Assembly (NCBI GenBank): GCA_017398045.1
Contig: JAFQHI010000009.1
Coordinates: 124,001 to 188,000 of the forward strand
Reading direction: 5' to 3'
Source of the DNA: Alistipes sp.
GTDB lineage: Bacteria > Bacteroidota > Bacteroidia > Bacteroidales > Rikenellaceae
DNA length: 64,000 bases
The notes under the pieces: model-generated
The model's database searches: none
What the model saw: only the letters and a program-made list of their open reading frames with translations
What the model was told of the DNA's origin: nothing
Shown here: one piece after another, positions 34,368-43,223 of the stretch
Position numbering within the stretch: the stretch's first letter is position 1
Layout of the letters: every line of letters starts with the position of its first letter
Translations under genes and position numbers: made by a program

Positions 34368-35267
34368 ATGCCTAAAGAGTTTATCCCAACCATTCGACGA
34401 TTCGACAAGGTGTCGATTTCGCGCATCAAAAAGACGATGAGCGATGCCTCCTACCTCACCGATGACCTGGTCTTTCTGCCCATGTCGGCCGAGATTAACC
34501 CCACGGCCGAGGCTCCGCGCTCGATTGATGGATTTGCTGCCATCATCATGCTTTCGGGCGAGGCTGTCGTGCAGGTAAACACGAAGAGCTACACGATTAA
34601 GCCCAACATGATTCTCTTCTTCAGCCCCGATGCGGTGATTCGCACCGAGCGAGCCTCATCGAGTGCTGCGGGCTACTTTTTGGCCTACTCGAAATCCTTC
34701 ATCAACCGCGTACAGGTGGGCCTTTCGACCGCCTTGCCGGTGATTATGCACTACCGCAAATCACCGATTTTGAAGGTCACGGAGCAGGATGTGCATGAGA
34801 TTTTGGCCGTCTTCCGCCTCATGAAGCTGCTCTTAAGAAGCGACAAGACCCTTTACCGCAACGAGATTATCGAATCGTTGTTCCGCACCGCCTTCTACAT
34901 CATCTCCGAGGTCTCGAACCGCGAGAAGGAGCAGCTGCCGAAGCAGGGACGTTGCGAGGTGATTTTCGACGATTTCATGCATCTCTTGGAGCAGCATTGC
35001 CGTCGCGAGCGCAACGTAAGTTTCTATGCCGAGCAGCTCAACATCACGCCCAAATACTTCTCGTCGGCCATCAAGCAGGTGAGTGGCAAAACGGCCGCCC
35101 GCTGGATTGACGATGCGGTGATTCTGGAGGCCAAGACGATGTTGAAATTCTCCGGTTTAAGCATCCAGGAGATTGCCTACCGCCTCAACTTCTCGACCCA
35201 GTCCTTCTTTGGCAAGTACTTCAAACAGCACACCGGTGTTTCGCCCTCGCGCTACAAACACAGATAA
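34368..35267 (+). CDS. AraC-family transcriptional regulator
   Basis: The ATG at 34368 gives 299 residues. Residues about 30-115 form a cupin-like sensor (AAIIMLSGEAVVQVNTKSYT), then a helical linker. Residues about 200-299 are the double helix-turn-helix (VSFYAEQLNITPKYFSSAIK; LSIQEIAYRLNFSTQSFFGK), ending FKQHTGVSPSRYKHR. It probably responds to a small ligand; the target is unknown. It lies 20 bases after the lipid kinase gene. Confidence 0.9.
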   Translation: MPKEFIPTIRRFDKVSISRIKKTMSDASYLTDDLVFLPMSAEINPTAEAPRSIDGFAAIIMLSGEAVVQVNTKSYTIKPNMILFFSPDAVIRTERASSSAAGYFLAYSKSFINRVQVGLSTALPVIMHYRKSPILKVTEQDVHEILAVFRLMKLLLRSDKTLYRNEIIESLFRTAFYIISEVSNREKEQLPKQGRCEVIFDDFMHLLEQHCRRERNVSFYAEQLNITPKYFSSAIKQVSGKTAARWIDDAVILEAKTMLKFSGLSIQEIAYRLNFSTQSFFGKYFKQHTGVSPSRYKHR

Positions 35268-35459
35268 AAGAGAGGAAAGAGAAAAGAGCAAAGAGTTGAA
35301 AAAAGATTAAAGAAATAATAATTCAAGGAGATTAAGGGTTGTCTTTAATCTCCTTAATTTCTTTATTATCCTTAATATCTTTATCCTTTATCCTTTCTCT
35401 CTTCGCTCTTTCCTCTTTCCTCTTCGCTCTCTCCTCTTCGCTCTTTCCTCTTAAAACGC
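35268..35459. repeat. Convergent polypurine/polypyrimidine tract between araC-type gene and nfo
   Basis: Plus-strand purine tract right after the stop (AAGAGAGGAAAGAGAAAAGA), then a hairpin AAGGAGATTAA-GGGTTGTC-TTTAATCTCCTT near 35326-35356. A T/C tract then runs to the nfo stop (repeated CTCTTCGCTCTTTCCTCTTT). The two outer tracts are imperfect inverted copies, so purines follow the stop codon on both coding strands. It may act as a bidirectional terminator. Confidence 0.75.
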
Positions 35460-36302
35460 TTAAATCGAGAACCCTTTCAGCGTTGCAATCTCCTCGGCCC
35501 AACGGCTTTCGTCGGGGGTTTCGAGGATTAAGGGAATGTTTTCAAAGCGGGGGTCGGAGGCGATGTAGCGGAAGCACTCCCACCCAATCAGGCCATCGCC
35601 CAGGGGCGTGTGGCGGTCCACCTTGCTGCCACGCGGTTTGAGGGCATCGTTCAGGTGCATACCGCGCAGGTACTCAAACCCTACCACGCGGTCAAACTCC
35701 GCAAAGGTCTCGGCACAAAGTTCGGCCGAGCGCAGGTCGTAACCGGCTGCAAACGAGTGGCAGGTATCGAGGCAGACGCCCACTCTCGATTTATCCTCCA
35801 CGCGGTCAATCAGGTAGCGCAAATGCTCAAAACGGTAACCGAGGTTTGAACCCTGCCCGGCCGTATTCTCAATCACGGCCGTCACCCCTTGCGTGCGCTC
35901 CAGGGCAAGGTTGATGCTCTCGGCAATCCGGTCGAGCGACTCCTCCTCCGAAATCACACGCAGATGGCTTCCCGGGTGGAAATTCAGGCGGTCGAGGCCC
36001 AACTGCTCACAACGGTGCATCTCCTCGATAAAGGATTGGCGCGACTTCTCCAACGCTGCATCATCGGGATTGCCGAGGTTGATGAGGTAGGAGTCGTGGG
36101 GCAAAATCTGCGCAGCGGTGTAACCATACTCCGCACAGGCGGCCTTGAAGCGGGCTATCTCCTCTTCGATGAGGGGTTTAGCCAACCATTGTCGTTGATT
36201 TTTCGTAAAAAGTGCAAAGGCCGTAGCACCAATGGCATGGGCATTTTTCGGGGCATTCTCCAGCCCGCCGCTTGCACTCACGTGCGCTCCGATATAATAC
36301 AT
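35460..36302 (-). CDS. nfo: Deoxyribonuclease IV (endonuclease IV)
   Basis: The 280-residue TIM-barrel protein has Nfo signatures: [92 protein letters not shown] and ILETPDE. The His, Glu and Asp residues bind three zinc ions. It cleaves at abasic sites in base-excision repair. The stop of the upstream gene is 2 bases before its start, so it is the last gene of a minus-strand operon. Confidence 0.97.
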   Translation of the reverse strand: MYYIGAHVSASGGLENAPKNAHAIGATAFALFTKNQRQWLAKPLIEEEIARFKAACAEYGYTAAQILPHDSYLINLGNPDDAALEKSRQSFIEEMHRCEQLGLDRLNFHPGSHLRVISEEESLDRIAESINLALERTQGVTAVIENTAGQGSNLGYRFEHLRYLIDRVEDKSRVGVCLDTCHSFAAGYDLRSAELCAETFAEFDRVVGFEYLRGMHLNDALKPRGSKVDRHTPLGDGLIGWECFRYIASDPRFENIPLILETPDESRWAEEIATLKGFSI

Positions 36303-36303
36303 C

Positions 36304-36972
36304 TTATTCGTTCAATTTTTCGTGATCGTTCAAAAACTCCGCAGGCTGTAACGCCTTCGGTGTGATGCGGATACGATACATATCGCCCTTGAACCAGCAG
36401 ACCTGGTTTTGACGCACACCGACCGAGGTGATACCCTCCGAAATCTCGCGGTAGGGAATCTCGCCCGTGAGCTGCTGCACGCCATTCACGTAGCTCGTGG
36501 CCTTGCCATCGGCTACCACCATGGCCAGGTTATACCAGCGGTCGCAGGGGTGGGTCTGCTCGGGGTCAATCAACACCAGGTCGGTCTCCTTATCGAGACG
36601 GATGAAGGTGTCGAGGTACCACGTGGCATCGGGATTCACGCGCGTCTCAAACAGAATACGCGCCCCACGAATCGTACCCATGTGGAGGAATCGTTGCTCG
36701 AATTTCGCATCGCCCGCCTGACGGAAGATGACCTCGACAGTCACCTCCTCCATGCCCTGCAACGGATTGACACCGAGGTAGTAACCATCCGTTTCACCAT
36801 TGAAACGAACCGCCTTGCCGAGCTTCGTATCAACGAGCGTCGGTGCGCCTTTTACGCTGTCAATCGCGGGCAGGTCGGCCACGCGCCAATCAATCGTGCC
36901 GGGAATCGGCTCCGGCGTTGTGCAAGCCACCGCAAAGAGCAGGGCAGCAACCACTGTAAAGGTTTTCATCAT
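36304..36972 (-). CDS. LamG/concanavalin-like lipoprotein
   Basis: The 222-residue protein has a lipoprotein signal ([20 protein letters not shown], Cys17). The rest is a jelly-roll of LamG type: [52 protein letters not shown] and [20 protein letters not shown]. This family binds carbohydrates or forms accessory domains. It sits between an aminotransferase and nfo, which gives no functional hint. Confidence 0.8.
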   Translation of the reverse strand: MMKTFTVVAALLFAVACTTPEPIPGTIDWRVADLPAIDSVKGAPTLVDTKLGKAVRFNGETDGYYLGVNPLQGMEEVTVEVIFRQAGDAKFEQRFLHMGTIRGARILFETRVNPDATWYLDTFIRLDKETDLVLIDPEQTHPCDRWYNLAMVVADGKATSYVNGVQQLTGEIPYREISEGITSVGVRQNQVCWFKGDMYRIRITPKALQPAEFLNDHEKLNE

Positions 36973-36984
36973 CGTTGTAAAGTG

Positions 36985-38196
36985 TTAAGGGAGTTCATTT
37001 TCCAGTCGGTCGAGTGCCTCACGAATCAGCAGGACACTCTCTAAAATCTCGGCCTCGGTAATCACCAGCGGGGGCGAGATGCGGAAGGCCGTGTCGCAGA
37101 AGAGGAACCAATCGCTCAAGATGCCCACCTCTTTGAAAATCTCCATGATGCGGTAGAGGCGGTCCGAGCGACCCAGCTCCACGGCCAGCAGCAGCCCCGC
37201 ACGACGCACCTCCTGCACGGCCGAATGGTCTTTGAGGAGCGATTCGTAGAGTGCGCCCTTCGCCTCCACACCCTGCAAGACCCTCTTTTCGAGCAGGTAC
37301 TTCATCGCCGCCAAACCCGCGGCACAGCAGACCGGATGGCCGCCAAAGGTGGTGATATGACCCAGCACGGGGTTCACCTGGAGCGTATCCATGATTTCAT
37401 GACGGGCCGCAAAGGCTCCGAGCGGCATACCGCCACCGAGGGCCTTCGCCAGACAGATAATATCGGGCGTAACGCCGTAATGCGTCGAGGCAAACATCGA
37501 TCCCGTGCGCCCCATGCCGACCTGAATTTCATCGAAGATAAGCAAGGCCCCCACCTCGTCGCACCGACGACGCAGTGCCTCCAGATAGCCCTTCACCGGA
37601 GGGCGCACACCGGCTTCACCCTGCACGGGTTCAACCAAGACGGCAGCCGTGCGGCGGGTGATGCGCTGCAACTCCTCGAAATCGTTGAATTCGAGCGACT
37701 GCACATCGGGCAGCAGGGGGCGGAACGCCTGCTTCCACTCCTCGCCTTCGGGTTGTCCCATCATGCTCATCGCACCGTGGGTCGAGCCGTGGTAAGCACG
37801 ACGCATCGAAATCAGCTCCGTGCGCCCCGTAAAGCGTTTGGCCAACTTCAACGCACCCTCCACCGCCTCGGCACCCGAATTGAGGAAGTAGATGCTGTCG
37901 ATATCGGCCGGCAGATGCTCCGCCAAAAGCTTGGCATACTGCACCTGGGGCGTCTCGACCAACTCGCCATAGACCATCACGTGCATATAGTTGGCCGCCT
38001 GCTCCTGCACCGCCTTTACGACCGCAGGGTTGGCATGACCTACGTTGCTCACCGATACACCGGCAATCAGGTCATAGTAGCGTTTCCCCTCGGGGGTGTA
38101 GAAATAGACCCCTTCGGCACGCTCCACCTCGACAAGCATCGGCGAAGGCGACGTCTGCCCCACGTGAGACAGGAATTGTTTGCGTAAGATATTCAT
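36985..38196 (-). CDS. Class-III PLP-dependent aminotransferase
   Basis: The 403-residue protein shows fold-type I class-III features: IYFLNSGAEAVEGALKLAKR, RAYHGSTHGAMSMMG, VEPVQGEAGVRPP, IFDEIQVGMGRTGSMFA and the PLP lysine in IICLAKALGGGMPLGAF, then HITTFGGHPVCCAAGLA. It resembles acetylornithine/ornithine aminotransferases and is usually annotated only as an aspartate aminotransferase family protein in Bacteroidota. No arginine-synthesis genes are nearby, so substrate is open. Confidence 0.9.
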   Translation of the reverse strand: MNILRKQFLSHVGQTSPSPMLVEVERAEGVYFYTPEGKRYYDLIAGVSVSNVGHANPAVVKAVQEQAANYMHVMVYGELVETPQVQYAKLLAEHLPADIDSIYFLNSGAEAVEGALKLAKRFTGRTELISMRRAYHGSTHGAMSMMGQPEGEEWKQAFRPLLPDVQSLEFNDFEELQRITRRTAAVLVEPVQGEAGVRPPVKGYLEALRRRCDEVGALLIFDEIQVGMGRTGSMFASTHYGVTPDIICLAKALGGGMPLGAFAARHEIMDTLQVNPVLGHITTFGGHPVCCAAGLAAMKYLLEKRVLQGVEAKGALYESLLKDHSAVQEVRRAGLLLAVELGRSDRLYRIMEIFKEVGILSDWFLFCDTAFRISPPLVITEAEILESVLLIREALDRLENELP

Positions 38197-38199
38197 CGC

Positions 38200-38910
38200 T
38201 TAAAATCCGAATTTTCGTTCCAAAATGCGCCCTGCATCCTTTACGCTGAGGCGCGTCCAATCGTACAGGAGGCGCGTCTGCTCCTCTTCGGTGAGTTGCC
38301 ACCCCTCGACCTGCTCACGCACACGCTGGGAAAGCTGGTAAATCAGAATGGCAGCCGAGGCCGAGACATTCAGACTCTCGACCATGCCGCACATCGGAAT
38401 ACGCAGGTATTCGTCAGCCGCCTCCATCGCCTCGTCCGAGATACCGGCATGCTCCGTGCCGAAGATGAGGGCAAATTTTCCCCGCCCGACATCGAAAGTC
38501 TCGGGCGTACAACTCTCGCGGTGGGGCGTGGTGGCCACCAGGCGATAGCCCTCCGCCTTGAGGGCCGACAGGGCCTCCGACGTGGAGCTGTGACGCACCA
38601 GGTTGAGCCAACGGTCCGAACCGCGCGAAATGTTTTGCGAGGGGTCGAATTGGCAGCGGGTCTCAATCGTATGCATACGTTGTACGCCAAAGGCCTCGGC
38701 GTGGCGAATCAGAGCCGCCGCGTTGTGCGGATGGAAGGTATTCTCCGTGAGGAGGGTCATGTAGTTAGTCCGCATCGAAAGGGTCTTCACAAAGAGCGAA
38801 AAACGCTCCTCGGTCATAAACGTAGCGAGGTAGTCGATGCGCTCCCGATACCACGACAGGGGATGCTCCTCGGTGGGGAGCGAGGGGATGTTATTTGCGA
38901 TATTTGTCAT
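38200..38910 (-). CDS. TrmH-type tRNA/rRNA 2'-O-methyltransferase
   Basis: The 236-residue SPOUT protein has the three knot motifs: TENTFHPHNAAALIRHAEAF, KFALIFGTEHAGIS, and YLRIPMCGMVESLNVSASAA. Overall length and the N-terminal segment fit TrmH (Gm18 of tRNA) better than RlmB, but specificity is inferred. It overlaps rsgA by 20 bases and lies 3 bases upstream of the aminotransferase gene. Confidence 0.88.
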   Translation of the reverse strand: MTNIANNIPSLPTEEHPLSWYRERIDYLATFMTEERFSLFVKTLSMRTNYMTLLTENTFHPHNAAALIRHAEAFGVQRMHTIETRCQFDPSQNISRGSDRWLNLVRHSSTSEALSALKAEGYRLVATTPHRESCTPETFDVGRGKFALIFGTEHAGISDEAMEAADEYLRIPMCGMVESLNVSASAAILIYQLSQRVREQVEGWQLTEEEQTRLLYDWTRLSVKDAGRILERKFGF

Positions 38911-39814
38911 CGTCGTCCATCATTTTGAGGTAACTCTCGTAGCGAAGCTCCGAAATCTCACCCGCCTCCAAAGCGGCCATCACGGCACAACCCGGCTCGT
39001 GGGTGTGGGTACAATTATAGAAACGGCACTCGCGGCCGTAATGCATCATTTCGGGGAAGTAGTGCCACAGCTCCTCCTCCTCGATATCAATCAGGCCAAA
39101 GCCCTTGATGCCCGGCGTATCAATCAGTGCGCCCCCTTCGCGCAAGGGGTACATGGTCGAGAAGGTGGTCGTGTGACGTCCCTTGTGGTGGCTGTCGGAG
39201 ATGTCGCCTGTGCGGATATCGAGCGTAGGGTCGATGCGTTGTACGAGGGTCGATTTCCCGACACCCGAATTGCCCGAGAGGAGCGTGGTGCGTCCCACCA
39301 AAAGGTCATGCACCGCTTCGACGCCCTCCCCCGTTGTGGCCGAAACCTCCACCACGCGGTAGCCGATAGGCTCGTATATCGAACGGAAAAAGGCCACCTC
39401 TTCGGCCGCTTGCAGGTCGATTTTGGCCAGCAGAATCGTCACCGGAATCTTGTAGGCCTCACACGTGACCAGGAAGCGGTCCACAAACTCCAGTGCCGTC
39501 TCGGGTTGGCGCAACGTAACAAGCAACAGGGCCTGGTCGATGTTGGCAGCGATGATGTGGGACTCCTTCGAGAGGTTCGAGGCGCGACGAATCACATAGT
39601 TGCGACGGGGCGTGATGTCGATAATAAGGTGGCTCCCCTGCTCGTCCGTGAGGCATCGTACCTCATCGCCCACGACCACCGGATTGGTCGAGCGGACCCC
39701 CTTCAGGCGCAGCTTGCCGCGAATACGACACTGCAAGCGTTCGCCCGCACACAACACCTCATACCAGCTGCCCGTAGCGCGTATGACCACACCCGTAAAG
39801 TAGTTCTCTGCCAT
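38891..39814 (-). CDS. rsgA: Ribosome small-subunit GTPase
   Basis: The 307-residue protein is a circularly permuted GTPase: OB-fold first, then LLAKIDLQ (G4), SATTGEG (G5), LLSGNSGVGKSTLVQRI (G1), and DTPGIKGFG (G3). The C-terminal zinc domain has CRFYNCTHTHEPGCAV. RsgA checks late 30S assembly. It lies 3 bases after the cvpA-like gene. Confidence 0.96.
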   Translation of the reverse strand: MAENYFTGVVIRATGSWYEVLCAGERLQCRIRGKLRLKGVRSTNPVVVGDEVRCLTDEQGSHLIIDITPRRNYVIRRASNLSKESHIIAANIDQALLLVTLRQPETALEFVDRFLVTCEAYKIPVTILLAKIDLQAAEEVAFFRSIYEPIGYRVVEVSATTGEGVEAVHDLLVGRTTLLSGNSGVGKSTLVQRIDPTLDIRTGDISDSHHKGRHTTTFSTMYPLREGGALIDTPGIKGFGLIDIEEEELWHYFPEMMHYGRECRFYNCTHTHEPGCAVMAALEAGEISELRYESYLKMMDDDDKYRK

Positions 39815-39817
39815 CGG

Positions 39818-40318
39818 TTACTCCTTGTGTAGTTTTTCGACTTCGTCCTCCAACCAATCGATAAAGGGCAGTATCTGCCGCGAGAGGTTACGCACGGGGG
39901 CATACCCCTTCGATTGTTCGATTTTCTCTTGCGAGAGGAGGGCATTATCGATGTTGATTTTCTCGAAAGCGGCAAATGCCAAACTGAGCAGCAGCAGGTA
40001 TTTGGCGGCTGCTACCACCACACCGAGTAGGATATCGACAAAGCCGAAACCGGCAAAGTGGAACAATTTGCGCACCACACGCCCCGTAAGGCCGACCAGC
40101 AGCATCGCCACGACCAGCACCACCACGAAGCCACCCGCTTCGGCATACTGCGCATCGAGTTTCAACAACGCTCCCGCCTCGGCACCGAAACGGGCAGCCA
40201 GCCAGATGGCCGCCACAACAGCCACAAGGGAGCAGAGTTGCAAAATAAAACCGCGTCGCCAACCGTTAATAAGGGCAGCAAGCAGCACCACACAGACGAT
40301 TAAATCGAGTATATTCAT
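39818..40318 (-). CDS. CvpA family membrane protein
   Basis: The start at 40318 gives 166 residues (MNILDLIVCVVLLAALINGW). Four hydrophobic segments and the early glycine/arginine pattern NGWRRGFILQLCSLV are typical of CvpA, a membrane protein linked to colicin V export in E. coli and of broader unknown envelope function. A polar C-terminal helix follows. It heads the minus-strand operon. Confidence 0.85.
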   Translation of the reverse strand: MNILDLIVCVVLLAALINGWRRGFILQLCSLVAVVAAIWLAARFGAEAGALLKLDAQYAEAGGFVVVLVVAMLLVGLTGRVVRKLFHFAGFGFVDILLGVVVAAAKYLLLLSLAFAAFEKINIDNALLSQEKIEQSKGYAPVRNLSRQILPFIDWLEDEVEKLHKE

Positions 40319-40344
40319 CTTCGACAGGGGGTTATTTTGGACAA

Positions 40345-40562
40345 AAATAACAAAAAAAGAGGAAAGAGGCAAGAGGCAAGAGCAAAGAGAGTGGAAAGAG
40401 AGAAAAGTTAAAAATCCTTTGGCTTCCTTTAATCGCCTTTAGTTACCTTTAGTTACCCTTAGTTACCCTTTCCGCCTTTCTCGCCCTTCTCGCCTTTCTC
40501 GCCTTTCCGCCTTTCTCGCCCTTCTCCCCTAATTTTTAATTCTTAATTCTTAATTTTTAATT
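40345..40562. repeat. Low-complexity intergenic block upstream of the GH2 gene
   Basis: Purine tract (AAGAGGCAAGAGGCAAGAGC, then GTGGAAAGAGAG), three units of TTTAGTTACC-type sequence, then five or six units of CTTTCTCGCC/CTTCTCGCC, and a terminal TTTTTAATTCTTAATTC tract (about 40528-40562). Unlike other purine tracts here it lies between divergent genes. No gene is present. A -7-like TATCTTTG overlaps 40571-40578. Confidence 0.7.
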
Positions 40563-40610
40563 CCGAAAGTCGTATCTTTGCACTTGGTTAGGTTATAAAC
40601 AGCTAAAAAC

Positions 40611-42611
40611 ATGAAACGATTTCTGCTACTTTGCCTGCTGGGATGCCTCACATTTTCAGCCTCGGCACGCGATATATACCAGCTTAACGACGGCTGGGAG
40701 TTCTTCTTCAAATCGGAAAACACCTCCGACAATGCCCGCATCGTGAGCCTGCCTCACTCGTGGAATACCGACCCGCTGGCCGGACAGAATTTCCGCGAAA
40801 CGACGGGCAACTACCTGCGCGAGGTCTATATCCCCGACGAGTGGGCCTCGAAGCGCATCTTTATCCGTTTCAACGGCGCACAAACCGTTGCCGACCTCTT
40901 TCTGAACGGAGCGCACGTGGGCGAGCATAAGGGGGGCGGTACGGCCTTCTGTTTCGAATTGACCGACCTGATTCGTTTCGGCATGGACAACTCGTTGCAG
41001 GTGGTCGTAAGCAACACCTTCCGCTCGGATGTGCTGCCCGTATCGACCGACCAAAACCTCTACGGCGGTCTCTACCGCGAGGTGGAGCTGATTGTGACCG
41101 AAGAGCAGGCCATTTCGCCGCTCTACTACGGTTCGGAGGGTGTGCTGTGTCGTCCTTCGCGTGTTACGAAAGAGCGTGTCGAGGGCGAAATGGAGGTACA
41201 CCTGCTCACCAACCCCAATACGGACGCCACACTCCGACTCGAGATTTTCAACGCACAGGGCAAGACGGTTTACACCCGCTCGCAACGTGTCATGGGGCAG
41301 CATAAGTCGGTGCGCATCCCCTTCCTCTTCGAGCAACCCCGATTGTGGAGTCCCGAGAACCCCAACCTCTACACCGCTTCGGTGCGCTTCTCGAACGACT
41401 CGTTCCAGGACGAGGTGTCGATTCGCACCGGATTCCGCAGCGTGGAGCGCGACGAAAAGAGCGGATGGATTGCCATCAACGGCTCACCGCAACGTCTCCA
41501 CGGAGTGGTACTGCACCACGACAACGCGCTGGGCGGTCTGCTGGGTTCCATGGAGCTGGAGGAGGACCTGAAGATGGCGCAGGAGCTGGGAGCCACGGCC
41601 ATTCGCTCGGCCCTGCAACCCCACGAGCAAACCCTCTACCACCGATGCGACGAGCAGGGTATGTTGGTCTGGATTGACCTGCCGATGCACCGCGCCCCCT
41701 TCATCGGGGATGTGGCCTTCTATTCGACCCCGGCCTTCGAGCATAATGCCCGCGAACAGCTGCGCGAAATCATCGCCCAGAACATGAACCACCCCTCGGT
41801 CATCATGTGGGGTATCTTCTCGCGTCTGGTGCCGCGAGGCGAGGAGATTCTGCAATGTGTCCGCAACCTCAACACCGAGGCCAAACGCCTCGACCCGAAG
41901 CGTTTAACGGTGGCTTGCAGCGACCAGGACGGCCCGATTAACTTCCTTACGGACCTCATTGCCTGGCGACAGGATGTGGGTTGGCAGCGCGGTTCGACCG
42001 CCGACCTGACGCTCTGGCGCGACCAGCTCAAAGCCAACTGGTCACACCTCGGTTCTGCCGTGACATATGGTGGGGAGGGGTTCCTCGGCATGAGCGCACG
42101 CGCACCCCAACTTGCCCAACGCTCACTCCCGACCGAGGAGCGACAAACGCGCTTTCATGAGGAGTACAGCCGCCAGTTGGAGGCCGACTCGCTCTTCTGG
42201 GGTACGTGGGTGGAGAATATGTTCGAATACGGCTCGGCACGTCGTCCCTACGGACTGAATGCCAACGGGTTGGTCACGCTCGACCGCCGCGAGAAAAAAG
42301 ATGCCTACTACCTCTACCGCGCCATGTGGAACAAGGAGGCCAAGACGGTTCACCTGGCCAATCGCCGTGACCGCCAACGCTATAATGCACAGCAGAGTTT
42401 CACGATTTACTCTTCGGAGCCGCACCCCGTGTTGGTTATCAACGATGACACGGTGCGCCTACACAAAATCGCTCCGGTTATTTACCGAAGCGATACGTTA
42501 CAGTTGCGTGGTCAGGTGCAGGTGCGGGTCTCGGCCGGAGGTGTGGGTGACGGTGTCACCATGCAGGTCGGCAACGTCTTAAGACCCCAAGCGCGGCCGG
42601 GCCTTCGTTAA
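40611..42611 (+). CDS. GH2-family protein lacking catalytic glutamates (pseudoenzyme candidate)
   Basis: The 666-residue exported protein has the GH2 layout: signal peptide (to about residue 20), sugar-binding jelly roll (RETTGNYLREVYIPDEW), Ig-like domain, then the TIM barrel. The acid/base site, normally NHPS..WG.xNE, reads NHPSVIMWGIFSRL (393-406), with Arg405 where Glu belongs. The nucleophile site, normally SEYG, reads AVTYGGEG with Thr485 in place of Glu. The usual HYP of the substrate loop is LQP (335-337), and the WNMFDFG region reads ENMFEYG. The fold seems intact and the frame unbroken, so it looks like a retained non-catalytic lectin or regulator rather than a fresh pseudogene. Confidence 0.8.
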   Translation: MKRFLLLCLLGCLTFSASARDIYQLNDGWEFFFKSENTSDNARIVSLPHSWNTDPLAGQNFRETTGNYLREVYIPDEWASKRIFIRFNGAQTVADLFLNGAHVGEHKGGGTAFCFELTDLIRFGMDNSLQVVVSNTFRSDVLPVSTDQNLYGGLYREVELIVTEEQAISPLYYGSEGVLCRPSRVTKERVEGEMEVHLLTNPNTDATLRLEIFNAQGKTVYTRSQRVMGQHKSVRIPFLFEQPRLWSPENPNLYTASVRFSNDSFQDEVSIRTGFRSVERDEKSGWIAINGSPQRLHGVVLHHDNALGGLLGSMELEEDLKMAQELGATAIRSALQPHEQTLYHRCDEQGMLVWIDLPMHRAPFIGDVAFYSTPAFEHNAREQLREIIAQNMNHPSVIMWGIFSRLVPRGEEILQCVRNLNTEAKRLDPKRLTVACSDQDGPINFLTDLIAWRQDVGWQRGSTADLTLWRDQLKANWSHLGSAVTYGGEGFLGMSARAPQLAQRSLPTEERQTRFHEEYSRQLEADSLFWGTWVENMFEYGSARRPYGLNANGLVTLDRREKKDAYYLYRAMWNKEAKTVHLANRRDRQRYNAQQSFTIYSSEPHPVLVINDDTVRLHKIAPVIYRSDTLQLRGQVQVRVSAGGVGDGVTMQVGNVLRPQARPGLR

Positions 42612-43170
42612 AGAGGAGGTCTACCACCGAGAGGTTGCCCACGTAGGGTTGGCGGTCGGCAAAAACCTGGATATAGGGTTCGGTCACAAAGGCCGGACCC
42701 TCTTTTTGTTTCGGGCGCAAATCCAAATCGTCTGCTTCGGCCTCGATGTATTGCTCCGTGACGGGGGGCATCTGAAGGCCGAGCATCGCACACAGCTCGG
42801 CAATGAGCGCGAGGTTAAACTCGACAAGCGAGGGGTATTCGCGGTCGTAGAATCGCTCCAGACGGGGAGCGTAGTAGTCGAAATAGGGCGACGCCTTGTA
42901 GGCGGCCATCAGTGCGCCCCAATGCTGCTTCTGCCACCGCTTCGAGTAGTCGAGCCGCATCGCGTGCATCGGTTGGCGCGGACGATTGGCACGCACCACC
43001 TGGGCCGAAAGCTCCATCACGCCGTCCGAAGTCATGATACGGGCGCGATTGCGCTCCGAGCGTTTCAGGAAGTGTTCGCCCGTGTCGATGATGCACGCCC
43101 CCTGTTCAAGGGCGCAAAACCACGAAATCGAGGGCAGATAGGCTGCCGGAAGAAGAATACGCCGATTCAA
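42556..43170 (-). CDS. WbqC family protein
   Basis: The 204-residue protein has the WbqC pattern: LLPAAYLPSISWFCAL, the HFLKRSERNRARI segment, and a C-terminal region VFADRQPYVGNLSVVDLLFN ending near NEGPAALGVL. WbqC-like proteins are linked to polysaccharide synthesis, but their reaction is uncertain. Its last 56 bases overlap the 3' end of the converging GH2 gene. The overlapped part includes family-typical residues, so the overlap looks real. Confidence 0.85.
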   Translation of the reverse strand: MNRRILLPAAYLPSISWFCALEQGACIIDTGEHFLKRSERNRARIMTSDGVMELSAQVVRANRPRQPMHAMRLDYSKRWQKQHWGALMAAYKASPYFDYYAPRLERFYDREYPSLVEFNLALIAELCAMLGLQMPPVTEQYIEAEADDLDLRPKQKEGPAFVTEPYIQVFADRQPYVGNLSVVDLLFNEGPAALGVLRRCRPAW

Positions 43171-43177
43171 AGCGGTA

Positions 43178-43215
43178 TAATTTGTAATTTTTAATTCTAA
43201 ATTCTACATTCTACA
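43178..43215. repeat. AT-rich intergenic repeat (AATTCTAAATTCTACATTCTACATT)
   Basis: Three or four 7-base units (AATTCTA, AATTCTA, CATTCTA, CATTTTC) fill the spacer between wbqC and ispG. Confidence 0.7.
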
Positions 43216-43223
43216 TTTTCTTT

